Source of the DNA: Mycobacterium montefiorense | GTDB taxonomy: Bacteria; Actinomycetota; Actinomycetes; Mycobacteriales; Mycobacteriaceae | Direction of reading: 5' to 3' | DNA length: 64,000 bases | NCBI RefSeq assembly: GCF_003112775.1 | Contig: NZ_BFCH01000018.1 | Coordinates: forward strand, 496,001 to 560,000 | Part shown: in pieces, positions 41,739 to 49,698 of the stretch | Layout: every line of letters begins with the position of its first letter | How positions within the stretch are numbered: position 1 is the first letter of the stretch | Position numbers and translations under genes: made by a program | Notes under the pieces: model-generated | The model's input: only the letters and a program-made list of their open reading frames with translations | Told to the model about the DNA's origin: nothing | Databases searched by the model: none

Positions 41739-43007
41739 TCAGCCCGGGGAGCCGGGGCGGCGCAACGGCAGATGGCCGTGCACGCCTTCGGCGTAGGCGG
41801 TTTCGGCGTGCTGGGTGAAGTCGACTCCGGTGGTCTCGTCTTCGGCGCTGAGCCGGAAGCCCATCACCCGATCGATCACCTTGGCGAGGACGAACGTCAC
41901 CGCGAACGCATACACCGCGACGACGACGATCGCGAGCGCCTGCTTGCCGAGTTGGCCGAAGCCGCCTCCATAGAAGAGGCCCTGCGGGCCCGCCGTCATG
42001 ACCGCCGTAGCGAACAGTCCGATCAGGGACACCCCGACGACCCCGCCAACGAAGTGCACACCGACCACGTCAAGCGAATCGTCATAGTTGAAGCGCAATT
42101 TCGCGGTCACCGCGAACGCGCACACAACGCCCGCGGCGAGTCCGACTGCCGCCGCGCCGAGCGTGTTGACGGTGCCGCAGGACGGGGTGATCGCGACGAG
42201 GCCGGCGACCACACCGGATGCCGCGCCGAATGTCGTGGGCCTACCGTCCCGGATCTGTTCGACCGCGAGCCAGCCGAGCATGCCGAGGCAACCGGCGACG
42301 AGCGTGTTGAGGAAGATGGCCGCGGCAGTTCCGTTGGCCGCCAACGCCGAACCGGCGTTGAAGCCGAACCAGCCGAACCACAGCAGCCCGACACCGACGA
42401 AGAGCAACGGCAGGTTGTGGGGTCGCATGGCGTCTTTCTTGAAGCCGATGCGGGGCCCGAGTGCCAGCGCCAGCGCCAGCGCCGAGGAGCCGGAGACGAT
42501 CTCGACGACCAGGCCGCCCGCGTAGTCGAGCACACCCATCTTGGCCAGCCAGCCGCCGGGCCCCCACACCCAGTGCGCGACAACCGCATACACGCCGATC
42601 GTCCACACTGGGACGAAGACGACCCAGGCGGCGAATTTGGCGCGGTCGGCGATCGCGCCGCTGACCAAGGCCGCCGTGATGATCGCGAAGGTCAGCTGGA
42701 ACGTGGCATAGAGCAGTTCGGGAACCGTGCCGTGAGCGGTGTCGGGCGTGATGCCGAGCATCCCGATATGGCTGAGGTTGCCGATGAACCCGCCCGCCCC
42801 GTCCTCGGAGAACGCCAGCGTGTAACCGACCAGCAGCCACGCCACCGTGACCAGGGGTATCGAGATGAAGCTCATCATGATCATGTTGAGCACCCCGGTG
42901 GTGCGAACCATCCCGCCGTAGAAGATGGCCAGGCCGGGGGTCATCAGTAGGACCAGTGCGGTACTGGCCAGCAGCCACGCGGTGGCGGCGGGGTCTATTG
43001 CATGCAT
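41739..43007 (-). CDS. amt: Ammonium transporter, Amt/MEP/Rh family
   Basis: 422-residue membrane channel with 11 predicted transmembrane helices. The two pore histidines appear in VVAHWVWGPGG and VGVHFVGGVVG, and the periplasmic recruitment region and GWFGFNAGS motif are conserved. It takes up ammonium, normally as a trimer gated by a PII protein. No glnB (PII) or glnD gene is nearby, unlike the usual amt-glnB arrangement. ATG 43005-43007 is preferred because AAGGAG lies 10 bp upstream; the longer frame to 43142 runs into the mpg gene. It is divergent from mpg with a 67-bp gap. No GlnR-like box was recognised. Confidence 0.93.
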   Translation of the reverse strand: MHAIDPAATAWLLASTALVLLMTPGLAIFYGGMVRTTGVLNMIMMSFISIPLVTVAWLLVGYTLAFSEDGAGGFIGNLSHIGMLGITPDTAHGTVPELLYATFQLTFAIITAALVSGAIADRAKFAAWVVFVPVWTIGVYAVVAHWVWGPGGWLAKMGVLDYAGGLVVEIVSGSSALALALALGPRIGFKKDAMRPHNLPLLFVGVGLLWFGWFGFNAGSALAANGTAAAIFLNTLVAGCLGMLGWLAVEQIRDGRPTTFGAASGVVAGLVAITPSCGTVNTLGAAAVGLAAGVVCAFAVTAKLRFNYDDSLDVVGVHFVGGVVGVSLIGLFATAVMTAGPQGLFYGGGFGQLGKQALAIVVVAVYAFAVTFVLAKVIDRVMGFRLSAEDETTGVDFTQHAETAYAEGVHGHLPLRRPGSPG

Positions 43008-43074
43008 GTTTGGGCTCCTTCGCCACGCGGCAACCGGGATATTGCCATGTTTATGGTCTGGGTAGGTTCGGTGG

Positions 43075-43686
43075 GTGGGTGCAGGCCAGCTGGTAGTCGA
43101 CCCGGTCGCGGCCGCGCACCGGCTGTTAGGAGCCACCCTCACCGCGCGGGGTGTGAGCGCAATCGTCGTCGAAGTCGAGGCCTACGGAGGCGTGCCCGAC
43201 GGTCCCTGGCCGGACGCGGCGGCACACTCCTACCGTGGGCGCAGCGGCCGCAACGGCGTGATGTTCGGGCCGCCCGGGCGCCTGTATACCTACCTCAGTC
43301 ATGGGATCCACACCTGCGCCAATGTCTCGTGCGGACCCGACGGCACCGCCGCCGCGGTGCTGCTGCGCGCCGCCGTTATCGAGGACGGCGCCGACATCGC
43401 CCAGGCCCGCCGCGGCGCGGCCATCCGCGGCCCCGCTTTGGCGCGCGGCCCCGGGAACCTGTGCTCGGCATTGGGAATTACCATGTCCGACAATGGGATT
43501 GACTTATTCGACCCGGACAGCCCGGTGACGTTGACGTTGAATGCGGCCAACGGCGCGGTGGCGGGCCCACGGGTCGGGGTCAGCCAGGCCGCCGACCGGC
43601 CGTGGCGGCTGTGGCTTGCCGGTCGACCGGAAGTCTCGGCGTATCGGCGAAGTCCGCGGGCACCCGCGCCCGGCGCCAGCGACTAG
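43075..43686 (+). CDS. mpg: 3-methyladenine DNA glycosylase (AAG/MPG type)
   Basis: 203-residue base-excision enzyme removing alkylated purines. The family landmarks are [16 protein letters not shown] (catalytic Glu region), [33 protein letters not shown] (in part: the Tyr that intercalates and the RNGVMF box), [11 protein letters not shown], and a short basic tail. The GTG at 43075 gives the expected N-terminus [10 protein letters not shown]. It lies 11 bp before tyrS and is probably co-transcribed with it, as Rv1688-Rv1689. Confidence 0.92.
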   Translation: MGAGQLVVDPVAAAHRLLGATLTARGVSAIVVEVEAYGGVPDGPWPDAAAHSYRGRSGRNGVMFGPPGRLYTYLSHGIHTCANVSCGPDGTAAAVLLRAAVIEDGADIAQARRGAAIRGPALARGPGNLCSALGITMSDNGIDLFDPDSPVTLTLNAANGAVAGPRVGVSQAADRPWRLWLAGRPEVSAYRRSPRAPAPGASD

Positions 43687-43697
43687 CCTCTTACCCC

Positions 43698-44966
43698 ATG
43701 ATCCTCGACGAGCTGGGCTGGCGTGGGCTGATCGCGCAGTCCACCGATCTAGACGCCCTGGCCGCCGAAGCGCAGCGCGGACCGATGACGGTCTATGCCG
43801 GCTTTGACCCGACCGCGCCGAGCTTGCACGCGGGGCATCTGGTGCCGCTGCTGGCGCTGCGCCGCTTTCAGCGCGCCGGCCACCGCCCGATCGTGCTCGC
43901 GGGCGGTGCCACCGGCATGATCGGGGACCCGCGCGAGGTGGGCGAGCGCAGTCTCCACGAGGCCAACATCGTCGCCGAATGGACCGAGCGGATTCGCGGT
44001 CAGCTGGAACGCTTCGTCGACTTCGACGACTCACCCACTGGCGCGATCGTCGCGAACAACCTCGAGTGGACGAGCCAGATGTCGGCGATCGAGTTCCTGC
44101 GGGATCTCGGTAAGCACTTCTCGGTCAACGTGATGCTGGATCGCGACACCATTCGGCGGCGGCTCGACGGCGACGGCATCTCCTACACCGAGTTCAGCTA
44201 CATGCTTCTGCAGGCCAACGACTACGTCGAATTGCGCCAGCGCCACGGCTGTGCGCTGCAGATCGGCGGCTCGGATCAGTGGGGCAACATCATCGCCGGT
44301 GTTCGCCTGGTCCGGCAAAAGCTCGGGGCGACGGTGCACGCGCTGACCGTCCCGCTGGTGACGTCGGCCGACGGCACCAAGTTCGGCAAGTCCACCGGCG
44401 GCGGCAACGTATGGCTGGACCCCCAGCTGACCAGTCCGTATGCCTGGTACCAGTACTTCGTCAACACCGCCGACGCCGACGTGATCCGCTACCTGCGATG
44501 GTTTACCTTCTTGTCCGCCGACGAGCTGGCCGAGTTGGAACAGGCCACCGTCGAGCGTCCGCAACAGCGTGCCGCCCAACGGCGGCTGGCCACCGAACTC
44601 ACCGTGTTGGTGCACGGCGAGCAGGCGACCGCGGCCGTCGAGCACGCCAGCAAGGCGCTCTTTGGTCAGGGCGAGTTGGATCGCCTCGACGAGGCGACGC
44701 TGGCCGCGGCGCTACGTGAGACGTCGATTGCCGAGCTCAAACCCGGTGCTCCCGGTGGGATCGTCGACCTGTTGGTCGCGAGCGGCCTGTCGGCGAGCAA
44801 GGGCGCCGCACGGCGCACGATCGGCGAAGGTGGCGTGTCGGTCAACAACGTTCGGGTCGACAGCGACGAATGGGCCGCGCAGGACTCGGATTTCCTGTAC
44901 GGCCGGTGGCTTGTTTTGCGTCGCGGCAAGAGGAACATCACCGGCATCGAAAGGGTAAGTGGCTGA
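43698..44966 (+). CDS. tyrS: Tyrosyl-tRNA synthetase
   Basis: 422-residue class I synthetase, cytosolic dimer. The HIGH-type motif is [10 protein letters not shown] (about 45) and the KMSKS-type motif is KFGKSTGG (about 230). GGSDQWGNI and the Tyr-binding [13 protein letters not shown] region are also present. The C-terminal S4-like RNA-binding domain spans about 355-420 ([20 protein letters not shown]). ATG 43698 gives [17 protein letters not shown] large inverted repeat lies 8 bp after the stop. Confidence 0.97.
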   Translation: MILDELGWRGLIAQSTDLDALAAEAQRGPMTVYAGFDPTAPSLHAGHLVPLLALRRFQRAGHRPIVLAGGATGMIGDPREVGERSLHEANIVAEWTERIRGQLERFVDFDDSPTGAIVANNLEWTSQMSAIEFLRDLGKHFSVNVMLDRDTIRRRLDGDGISYTEFSYMLLQANDYVELRQRHGCALQIGGSDQWGNIIAGVRLVRQKLGATVHALTVPLVTSADGTKFGKSTGGGNVWLDPQLTSPYAWYQYFVNTADADVIRYLRWFTFLSADELAELEQATVERPQQRAAQRRLATELTVLVHGEQATAAVEHASKALFGQGELDRLDEATLAAALRETSIAELKPGAPGGIVDLLVASGLSASKGAARRTIGEGGVSVNNVRVDSDEWAAQDSDFLYGRWLVLRRGKRNITGIERVSG

Positions 44967-44973
44967 GGATTTC

Positions 44974-45054
44974 AGCGGGGATCTCGCCATTATCGGAGGG
45001 GATGCCGATATGAGGAGGGGAGGCCTCGTTGGAAGGAGTGGCGAGATCCCCGCT
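44974..45054. ncRNA. Large structured inverted repeat, candidate small RNA or terminator after tyrS
   Basis: AGCGGGGATCTCGCCA (44974-44989) and TGGCGAGATCCCCGCT (45039-45054) are perfect 16-bp complements. The 49-nt loop has its own hairpins: TATCGG-aggggatg-CCGATA (44991-45010) and GAGG-aggggagg-CCTC near 45012-45027. On the plus strand the inner loops are G-rich and resemble ribosome-binding sites; on the minus strand they are C-rich (two TCCCCT loops), as in several actinobacterial regulatory RNAs. It may instead be the mpg-tyrS terminator: TTTT follows at 45066-45069, but 11 nt after the stem. The strand is undecided. Confidence 0.5.
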
Positions 45055-45127
45055 GTGAGAACCAGTTTTCCCGGATTCGCGGCTCGCTGGTATCCCACAA
45101 CCGGCTGAATTACCGGTGGATATCCCG

Positions 45128-45147
45128 TGTCCCCCGATCGGGGGACA
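45128..45147. promoter_or_regulatory. 20-bp perfect palindrome
   Basis: TGTCCCCCGATCGGGGGACA is perfectly self-complementary. It lies 255 bp before the DUF732 gene and 162 bp after tyrS. It could be a protein-binding site or a short stem with a GATC centre. No T-tract follows. Confidence 0.5.
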
Positions 45148-45401
45148 GCATTCACCCGGTGGGCGGCCGTCGGTAGTGTCAAATTACTTGTACGGCAATG
45201 TAATTCGTGGCCGCATCTCGATCGGCAGCGGCGGTGTGCACTCGCCGGCGCAGCATACTCCACCCGGAACTGTCAACAAGTTCGGAGCAAAACGCGGTGG
45301 TGCACAAACTTTTACCTTGCCGTGCCCTAAACGTGACACTCGTTGGCCACTGTAGTCACAGTGATTTTGCGCAGCCACCAAACAATCGACGAGAGCGAGA
45401 G

Positions 45402-45791
45402 ATGACGGCGCAATCAATGACGTACCAATGGACCTTACGAGCCGGCGGCCCGACGAAGGCCTTCGGCTTTATCACGTTGACCGCGGCTCTAGTCGCCACA
45501 GCGGCGACGATGGCGGCCCCCATCCGCGCCGACATAGCGGGCAACGCCTTCCTGTCGGCGCTGACCAATGCCGGCATCGCCGTCACCCAGCCGGCTACGA
45601 CGCTGGCGCAGGGCCAATCGGTCTGTCCGATGCTGGTCCAGCCGGGTAGGTCGTTCGATTCTGTCGTCTCGCAAATGGCCACCGGCAACGGAATGACCGA
45701 GAAAAACGCGGGCATATTCACGATCCTGGCGATCGGGACGTTCTGCCCTTCGATGATTGCGCCGTTGATACCGGACCGGTTCAAGGCGTAG
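45402..45791 (+). CDS. Secreted DUF732-family protein (position of lprJ)
   Basis: 129 residues. A signal peptide is visible: basic N-region, hydrophobic FGFITLTAALVATAATMAA, likely cleavage after IRA. The mature part has the DUF732 layout (NAFLSALTNAGIAV ... LAQGQSVCPML ... IFTILAIGTFCP), with two Cys that probably form a disulfide. The M. tuberculosis gene in this place is lprJ, named as a lipoprotein; no Cys follows this signal peptide, so this protein should be secreted rather than lipidated. The ATG at 45402 follows gagagcgagag; ATG 45417 is an alternative. Function unknown. Confidence 0.82.
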   Translation: MTAQSMTYQWTLRAGGPTKAFGFITLTAALVATAATMAAPIRADIAGNAFLSALTNAGIAVTQPATTLAQGQSVCPMLVQPGRSFDSVVSQMATGNGMTEKNAGIFTILAIGTFCPSMIAPLIPDRFKA

Positions 45792-45858
45792 CGAGACCCC
45801 CGGTTGGGTGCCCGTATCCTCTTCAGGAGGACGCGAGCAATTGAGGTGAACGACACGA

Positions 45859-46686
45859 GTGGTCGACGACAGGCAGCGCAACAACGGCGAACGACGCCCG
45901 CGCTCGGGGTCTGGGGGCACACCCAAACGTGGGCCGCGAACCGCGCATGAGGCACCTCGGTCGTCGGGACCGGGCCGGGCGCGCCAGGCCCAGCCGCGCA
46001 GCGGCGACGGTGAGCGGGTGGCGGACGCCGGGCCCCCGATACCGCCCGGGGTGGACGCCAAACAGCTGGCCCCTGAAATCCGCGGTGAACTGAGCACCCT
46101 GGACCGCGCGACCGCCGAGGCGGTGGCGCGCCACCTGGTCGCGGCGGGTGAGCTGATGGACGAAGACCCGGAGGCCGCACTCAACCACGCCCGCGCCGCC
46201 CGGGCTCGGTCCAGCCGGATCGCGGCCATTCGCGAGGCTGTCGGGATCGCCGCCTACCGCTACGGCGATTGGGCTCAGGCGCTGGCCGAATTGCGCGCCG
46301 CCCGCCGGATGGGCAGCAAGTCCGCGCTGCTCGCGCTGATCGCGGATTGCGAACGCGGCCTTGGCCGTCCGGAACGGGCCATCGAACTGGCTCGCGGCGA
46401 CGAGGCGGCCCAGCTCACCGGTGACGACGCCGACGAGCTGCGCATCGTGGTCGCCGGCGCCCGCGCCGATCTCGGGCAGCTCGAGCAGGCGCTGAGCGTG
46501 TTGTGCACGCCGCAACTCGCCCCGGGTGGCAGCGGTCCGACGGCCGCCCGGTTGTACTACGCCTACGCCGACACCCTGCTGGCGCTCGGCCGCAACGACG
46601 AAGCCCTGAAATGGTTCTTGCATTCCGCGGCCGCCGACGTCGACGGGGTCACCGACGCCGAAGACCGGGTCAGCGAGCTGGGCTGA
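45859..46686 (+). CDS. Tetratricopeptide-repeat-like protein (Rv1691 type)
   Basis: 275 residues. The first ~60 are basic and disordered (Arg, Gly, Pro, Ser rich). The rest is helical with TPR-like repeats: DEDPEAALNHARAARARS, YGDWAQALAELRAARRMG, LGRPERAIELARGDEAA, LGRNDEALKWFLHSAA. It is probably a cytosolic protein-interaction scaffold. The GTG at 45859 has GAGG at 45843-45846, 12 bp upstream. A stronger AGGAGG at 45825-45830 sits in a small hairpin (TCCTC/GAGGA) and its only nearby in-frame start, TTG 45841, runs into a stop. It leads the run of genes through recN; the partner is unknown. Confidence 0.8.
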   Translation: MVDDRQRNNGERRPRSGSGGTPKRGPRTAHEAPRSSGPGRARQAQPRSGDGERVADAGPPIPPGVDAKQLAPEIRGELSTLDRATAEAVARHLVAAGELMDEDPEAALNHARAARARSSRIAAIREAVGIAAYRYGDWAQALAELRAARRMGSKSALLALIADCERGLGRPERAIELARGDEAAQLTGDDADELRIVVAGARADLGQLEQALSVLCTPQLAPGGSGPTAARLYYAYADTLLALGRNDEALKWFLHSAAADVDGVTDAEDRVSELG

Positions 46687-46704
46687 CAGGCAGGATCGAA
46701 TTAA

Positions 46705-47721
46705 GTGAATAGCATTGCGCAGGAATACGATTGCCTGCTCATCGACCTGGACGGCACAGTATTTCGCGGCCACAGCGCCACCGATGGGGCGGTGCAGACG
46801 CTCGACGAGGTGGGCAGCCGCAAGCTGTTCGTCACCAACAACGCCTCGCGCAGCGCCGACGAAGTAGCGGCGCATCTGCGTAACCTGGGCTTCACCGCCA
46901 CCGACGACGACATCGTCACCAGCGCCCAAAGTGCTGCCCGTCTGCTTGCCGGTGAGCTGCCACCGGATTCACCCGTGCTGATCGTCGGCACCGACTCGCT
47001 GGCCAACGAAATCGCCGCCGTCGGACTGCGTCCGGTGCGTGGTTTCGACGACAACCCCGTCGCCGTCGTTCAAGGTCTCTCGATGACCATCGGCTGGTCC
47101 GATCTGGCCGAGGCCGCACTGGCTATCCGGGCGGGCGCACTGTGGGTGGCGGCCAACATCGATCCCACCCTGCCCACCGAGCGGGGCCTGTTGCCCGGCA
47201 ACGGATCACTGGTGGCTGCTCTGCGGGCGGCGACCGGCGCCGAACCCAAGGTGGCCGGAAAGCCGGCCCCGACGCTGCTCAACGATGCGGTTGCGCGTGG
47301 CGACTATCGCGCGCCACTGGTGATCGGCGACCGGCTGGATACCGACATCGAGGGCGCCAACGCCGCCAAGTTCCCCAGCCTGATGGTGCTGACCGGGGTC
47401 AGCAGCGCGCGGGACGCCGTGTACGCCAAACCCGAGCAGCGGCCCACCTATATCGGCCACGACCTGCGCGCGCTGCAACAGGACAGCAAACTGCTCGCGG
47501 TGGGGCCGCAGCCCGGCTGGACGACCGATGTCGCAGATGGCGTCGTGACGGTCAGCGGCGACGGCGATGACGGGGACGGGCTGTCGATCGTGCGCGCCGT
47601 GGCCAGCGCGGTCTGGGGCGCCCAGTCCGCCGATTTCCAGGGACAGCCGGCCCGCATCCGGCCCGGCGGCGACCGGGCCCGCGACGCGCTCGAGCGCTGG
47701 TCTCTCGTGCACGCGGACTAG
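46705..47721 (+). CDS. HAD-superfamily IIA phosphatase (glycerol-3-phosphate phosphatase type)
   Basis: 338 residues, cytosolic. Motif I is LLIDLDGTVFRGH (nucleophile Asp and general acid Asp), motif II FVTNNASRS, motif III Lys in VAGKPAP, motif IV VIGDRLDTDIEGA. The cap domain is of the NagD (C2) type. The M. tuberculosis counterpart Rv1692 was shown to hydrolyse glycerol 3-phosphate in recycling of phospholipid head groups, and an extra C-terminal domain (about 265-338) fits that protein. GTG 46705 is used; the gap to the TPR gene is 18 bp. Confidence 0.88.
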   Translation: MNSIAQEYDCLLIDLDGTVFRGHSATDGAVQTLDEVGSRKLFVTNNASRSADEVAAHLRNLGFTATDDDIVTSAQSAARLLAGELPPDSPVLIVGTDSLANEIAAVGLRPVRGFDDNPVAVVQGLSMTIGWSDLAEAALAIRAGALWVAANIDPTLPTERGLLPGNGSLVAALRAATGAEPKVAGKPAPTLLNDAVARGDYRAPLVIGDRLDTDIEGANAAKFPSLMVLTGVSSARDAVYAKPEQRPTYIGHDLRALQQDSKLLAVGPQPGWTTDVADGVVTVSGDGDDGDGLSIVRAVASAVWGAQSADFQGQPARIRPGGDRARDALERWSLVHAD

Positions 47722-47744
47722 CCGATGACTACCGTAGAACCGCA

Positions 47745-47939
47745 ATGAATATCGATCCTGAACAGATTCGCGCCGACATCGACGCCCTGCTGGCACAGCT
47801 ACCCGACCTGGCCGACCTGGAAAACGGGGACAACGAGGCTCGGGAATACAAGCTCGCCGAACTCGAAGACATCGCACGCCGGCTTTCCGAGGCACATGAC
47901 GTGCTGCTGGCCGCGCTGGAGTCGGCGGAGAAGGGCTGA
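47745..47939 (+). CDS. Small acidic helical protein of unknown function (Rv1693 type)
   Basis: 64 residues, strongly acidic, with heptad-like Leu spacing (IDALLAQLPDLADLE, KLAELEDIARRLSEAHDVLL), so probably a helical hairpin or short coiled coil. It lies between the HAD phosphatase gene and tlyA with gaps of 23 and 8 bp, so it is likely co-transcribed. The conserved position in mycobacteria argues that it is real. No function is recognised. Confidence 0.75.
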   Translation: MNIDPEQIRADIDALLAQLPDLADLENGDNEAREYKLAELEDIARRLSEAHDVLLAALESAEKG

Positions 47940-47947
47940 GTGCGGGC

Positions 47948-48757
47948 ATGGCACGGCGCGCCCGCGTTGACGCCGAGCTGGTGCGGCGCGGCCTCGCGCG
48001 ATCCCGTCAACAGGCCGCCGAGTTGATCGGCGCCGGCAAGGTCAGCATCGACGGCATGCCCGCGGTCAAGCCCGGCACCGCCGTGGCCGTCACCGCGGCA
48101 TTAGCCGTCGCCGACGACGGCGAACGCCGGTGGGTGTCACGCGGAGCGCACAAACTCATCGGCGCACTCGACGCCTTCGGGATCCTCGTCGACGGCCGGC
48201 GCTGCCTGGACGCCGGCGCGTCGACCGGCGGCTTCACCGAAGTTCTGCTGGATCGGGGAGCCGCCGAAGTCGTGGCCGCCGACGTGGGATACGGCCAGTT
48301 GGCCTGGTCACTGCGCTCGGACCCGCGGGTGATCGTGGTCGAGCGCACCAACGCTCGCGACCTGTCGCCCGAGGCGATCGGCGGGCGTGTCGACCTCATT
48401 GTGGCTGACCTGTCGTTTATCTCGTTCACCACGGTGTTGCCCGCGCTGGCTGGTTGCGCGTGCCCCGGCGCAGATATCGTTCCCATGGTGAAGCCGCAGT
48501 TTGAGGTGGGGAAGGGTCAGGTCGGTGCTGGCGGGGTCGTTCACGACCCCGGATTGCGCGCCGACTCGGTGCTGGCAGTCGCGCGACGGGCCGCAGAATT
48601 GGGCTGGCACACCGTCGATGTCACGGCCAGTCCGCTGCCGGGTCCGTCGGGCAATGTCGAGTACTTCCTGCGGTTGCGCGCCGAAACCGATCGGGGGCTG
48701 TCGGGCGACGGGCTGGTCGACGCCGTGCAGCGTGCGGTAGCAGAGGGTCCGCAATGA
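47948..48757 (+). CDS. tlyA: TlyA family rRNA 2'-O-methyltransferase
   Basis: 269 residues. An N-terminal S4 RNA-binding domain (about 1-60; [17 protein letters not shown]) is joined through a short linker (RRWVSRGA, the RxWV element) to an FtsJ-like methyltransferase with the SAM motif [15 protein letters not shown] (about 80-94) and [12 protein letters not shown]. TlyA methylates 16S and 23S rRNA in mycobacteria, and its loss gives capreomycin resistance. ATG 47948; the stop overlaps nadK as ATGA. Confidence 0.95.
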   Translation: MARRARVDAELVRRGLARSRQQAAELIGAGKVSIDGMPAVKPGTAVAVTAALAVADDGERRWVSRGAHKLIGALDAFGILVDGRRCLDAGASTGGFTEVLLDRGAAEVVAADVGYGQLAWSLRSDPRVIVVERTNARDLSPEAIGGRVDLIVADLSFISFTTVLPALAGCACPGADIVPMVKPQFEVGKGQVGAGGVVHDPGLRADSVLAVARRAAELGWHTVDVTASPLPGPSGNVEYFLRLRAETDRGLSGDGLVDAVQRAVAEGPQ

Positions 48758-49674
48758 CCGCCGAACGCACCGTCCTGCTGGTCGTGCACACCGGACGCGA
48801 GGAAGCGACCGAGACCGCGCGCCGCGTTCAGAAGGTGTTGAGCGACAACGGAATTTCACTTCGGGTCCTGTCCGCCGACGCGGTCGACCGGGGTCCCCTG
48901 CCGATATCCCCCGACGACATGCGGGCGATCGGCGAGGTCCAGGTGGTCGACGCCGAGCCCAACGCGGCGGACGGCTGCGAGCTGGTGCTGGTGCTCGGCG
49001 GCGACGGCACCTTCTTGCGTGCGGCGGAACTCGCCCGCAACGCCGGCATTCCGGTGCTGGGTATCAACCTGGGCCGCATCGGCTTTCTGGCCGAGGCTGA
49101 GGCGGAGGCCATCGATCGGGTGCTGGAACATGTAGTCGCGCAGGACTACCGGGTGGAGGAGCGCCTGACGCTCGACGTCGCCGTGCGCCACCGCGGACGA
49201 GTCATCGATAAGGGCTGGGCGCTCAACGAGGCCAGCCTGGAAAAGGGCCCGCGGCTGGGAGTGCTGGGCGTGGTTGTCGAAATCGAAGGACGACCGGTGT
49301 CGACCTTCGGCTGCGACGGGGTGCTGGTGTCCACGCCGACCGGATCGACCGCCTACGCGTTCTCCGCGGGCGGCCCGGTGTTGTGGCCGGACCTCGAGGC
49401 AATTCTGTTGGTGCCCAACAATGCTCACGCATTGTTCGGCCGGCCGATGGTCACCAGCCCGGACGCCGCCATCGCGATCGAGATCGAGGCAAGCGGCAAC
49501 GACGCCATGGTGTTCTGCGACGGCCGCCGCGAAATGGTGCTGCCCGCCGGGGGACGGCTCGAGGTGAGACGCTGCGGCACCGCGGTGAAGTGGGCACGCC
49601 TGGACAGCGCCCCGTTCACCGACCGCCTGGTGCGTAAGTTCCGGTTGCCCGTGACCGGTTGGCGCGGAAAGTAA
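48754..49674 (+). CDS. nadK: NAD kinase
   Basis: 306-residue ATP/polyphosphate-dependent kinase that makes NADP from NAD. The family motif [13 protein letters not shown] (about 78-90) carries the catalytic Asp, followed by [12 protein letters not shown] and the NE/D-type nucleotide site (LNEASLEKG). The late [15 protein letters not shown] loop is also typical. It is translationally coupled to tlyA through a 4-bp overlap and followed 24 bp later by recN. Also named ppnK. Confidence 0.96.
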   Translation: MTAERTVLLVVHTGREEATETARRVQKVLSDNGISLRVLSADAVDRGPLPISPDDMRAIGEVQVVDAEPNAADGCELVLVLGGDGTFLRAAELARNAGIPVLGINLGRIGFLAEAEAEAIDRVLEHVVAQDYRVEERLTLDVAVRHRGRVIDKGWALNEASLEKGPRLGVLGVVVEIEGRPVSTFGCDGVLVSTPTGSTAYAFSAGGPVLWPDLEAILLVPNNAHALFGRPMVTSPDAAIAIEIEASGNDAMVFCDGRREMVLPAGGRLEVRRCGTAVKWARLDSAPFTDRLVRKFRLPVTGWRGK

Positions 49675-49698
49675 CGGCGCCGCAGCGGTGCTGACGCA

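Larger units (their letters stand above)
44967..45401. other. 435-bp gene-free interval rich in inverted repeats
   Basis: No convincing coding sequence is seen here on either strand. It holds the 16-bp inverted repeat 44974-45054, the 20-bp palindrome 45128-45147, and an A/T-rich inverted repeat AATTAC-n12-GTAATT (45182-45205). The part from 45206 to 45401 is the likely promoter and leader region of the DUF732 gene, but I cannot place a -10 with confidence. This density of dyads is unusual for the window. Confidence 0.7.

Noticed and set aside
41661..42950. Plus-strand open frame of 429 codons opposite amt
   Set aside because: Composition (Asp, His, Arg, Glu rich) is that of an antisense reading of a hydrophobic membrane protein; amt on the minus strand has clear Amt motifs.
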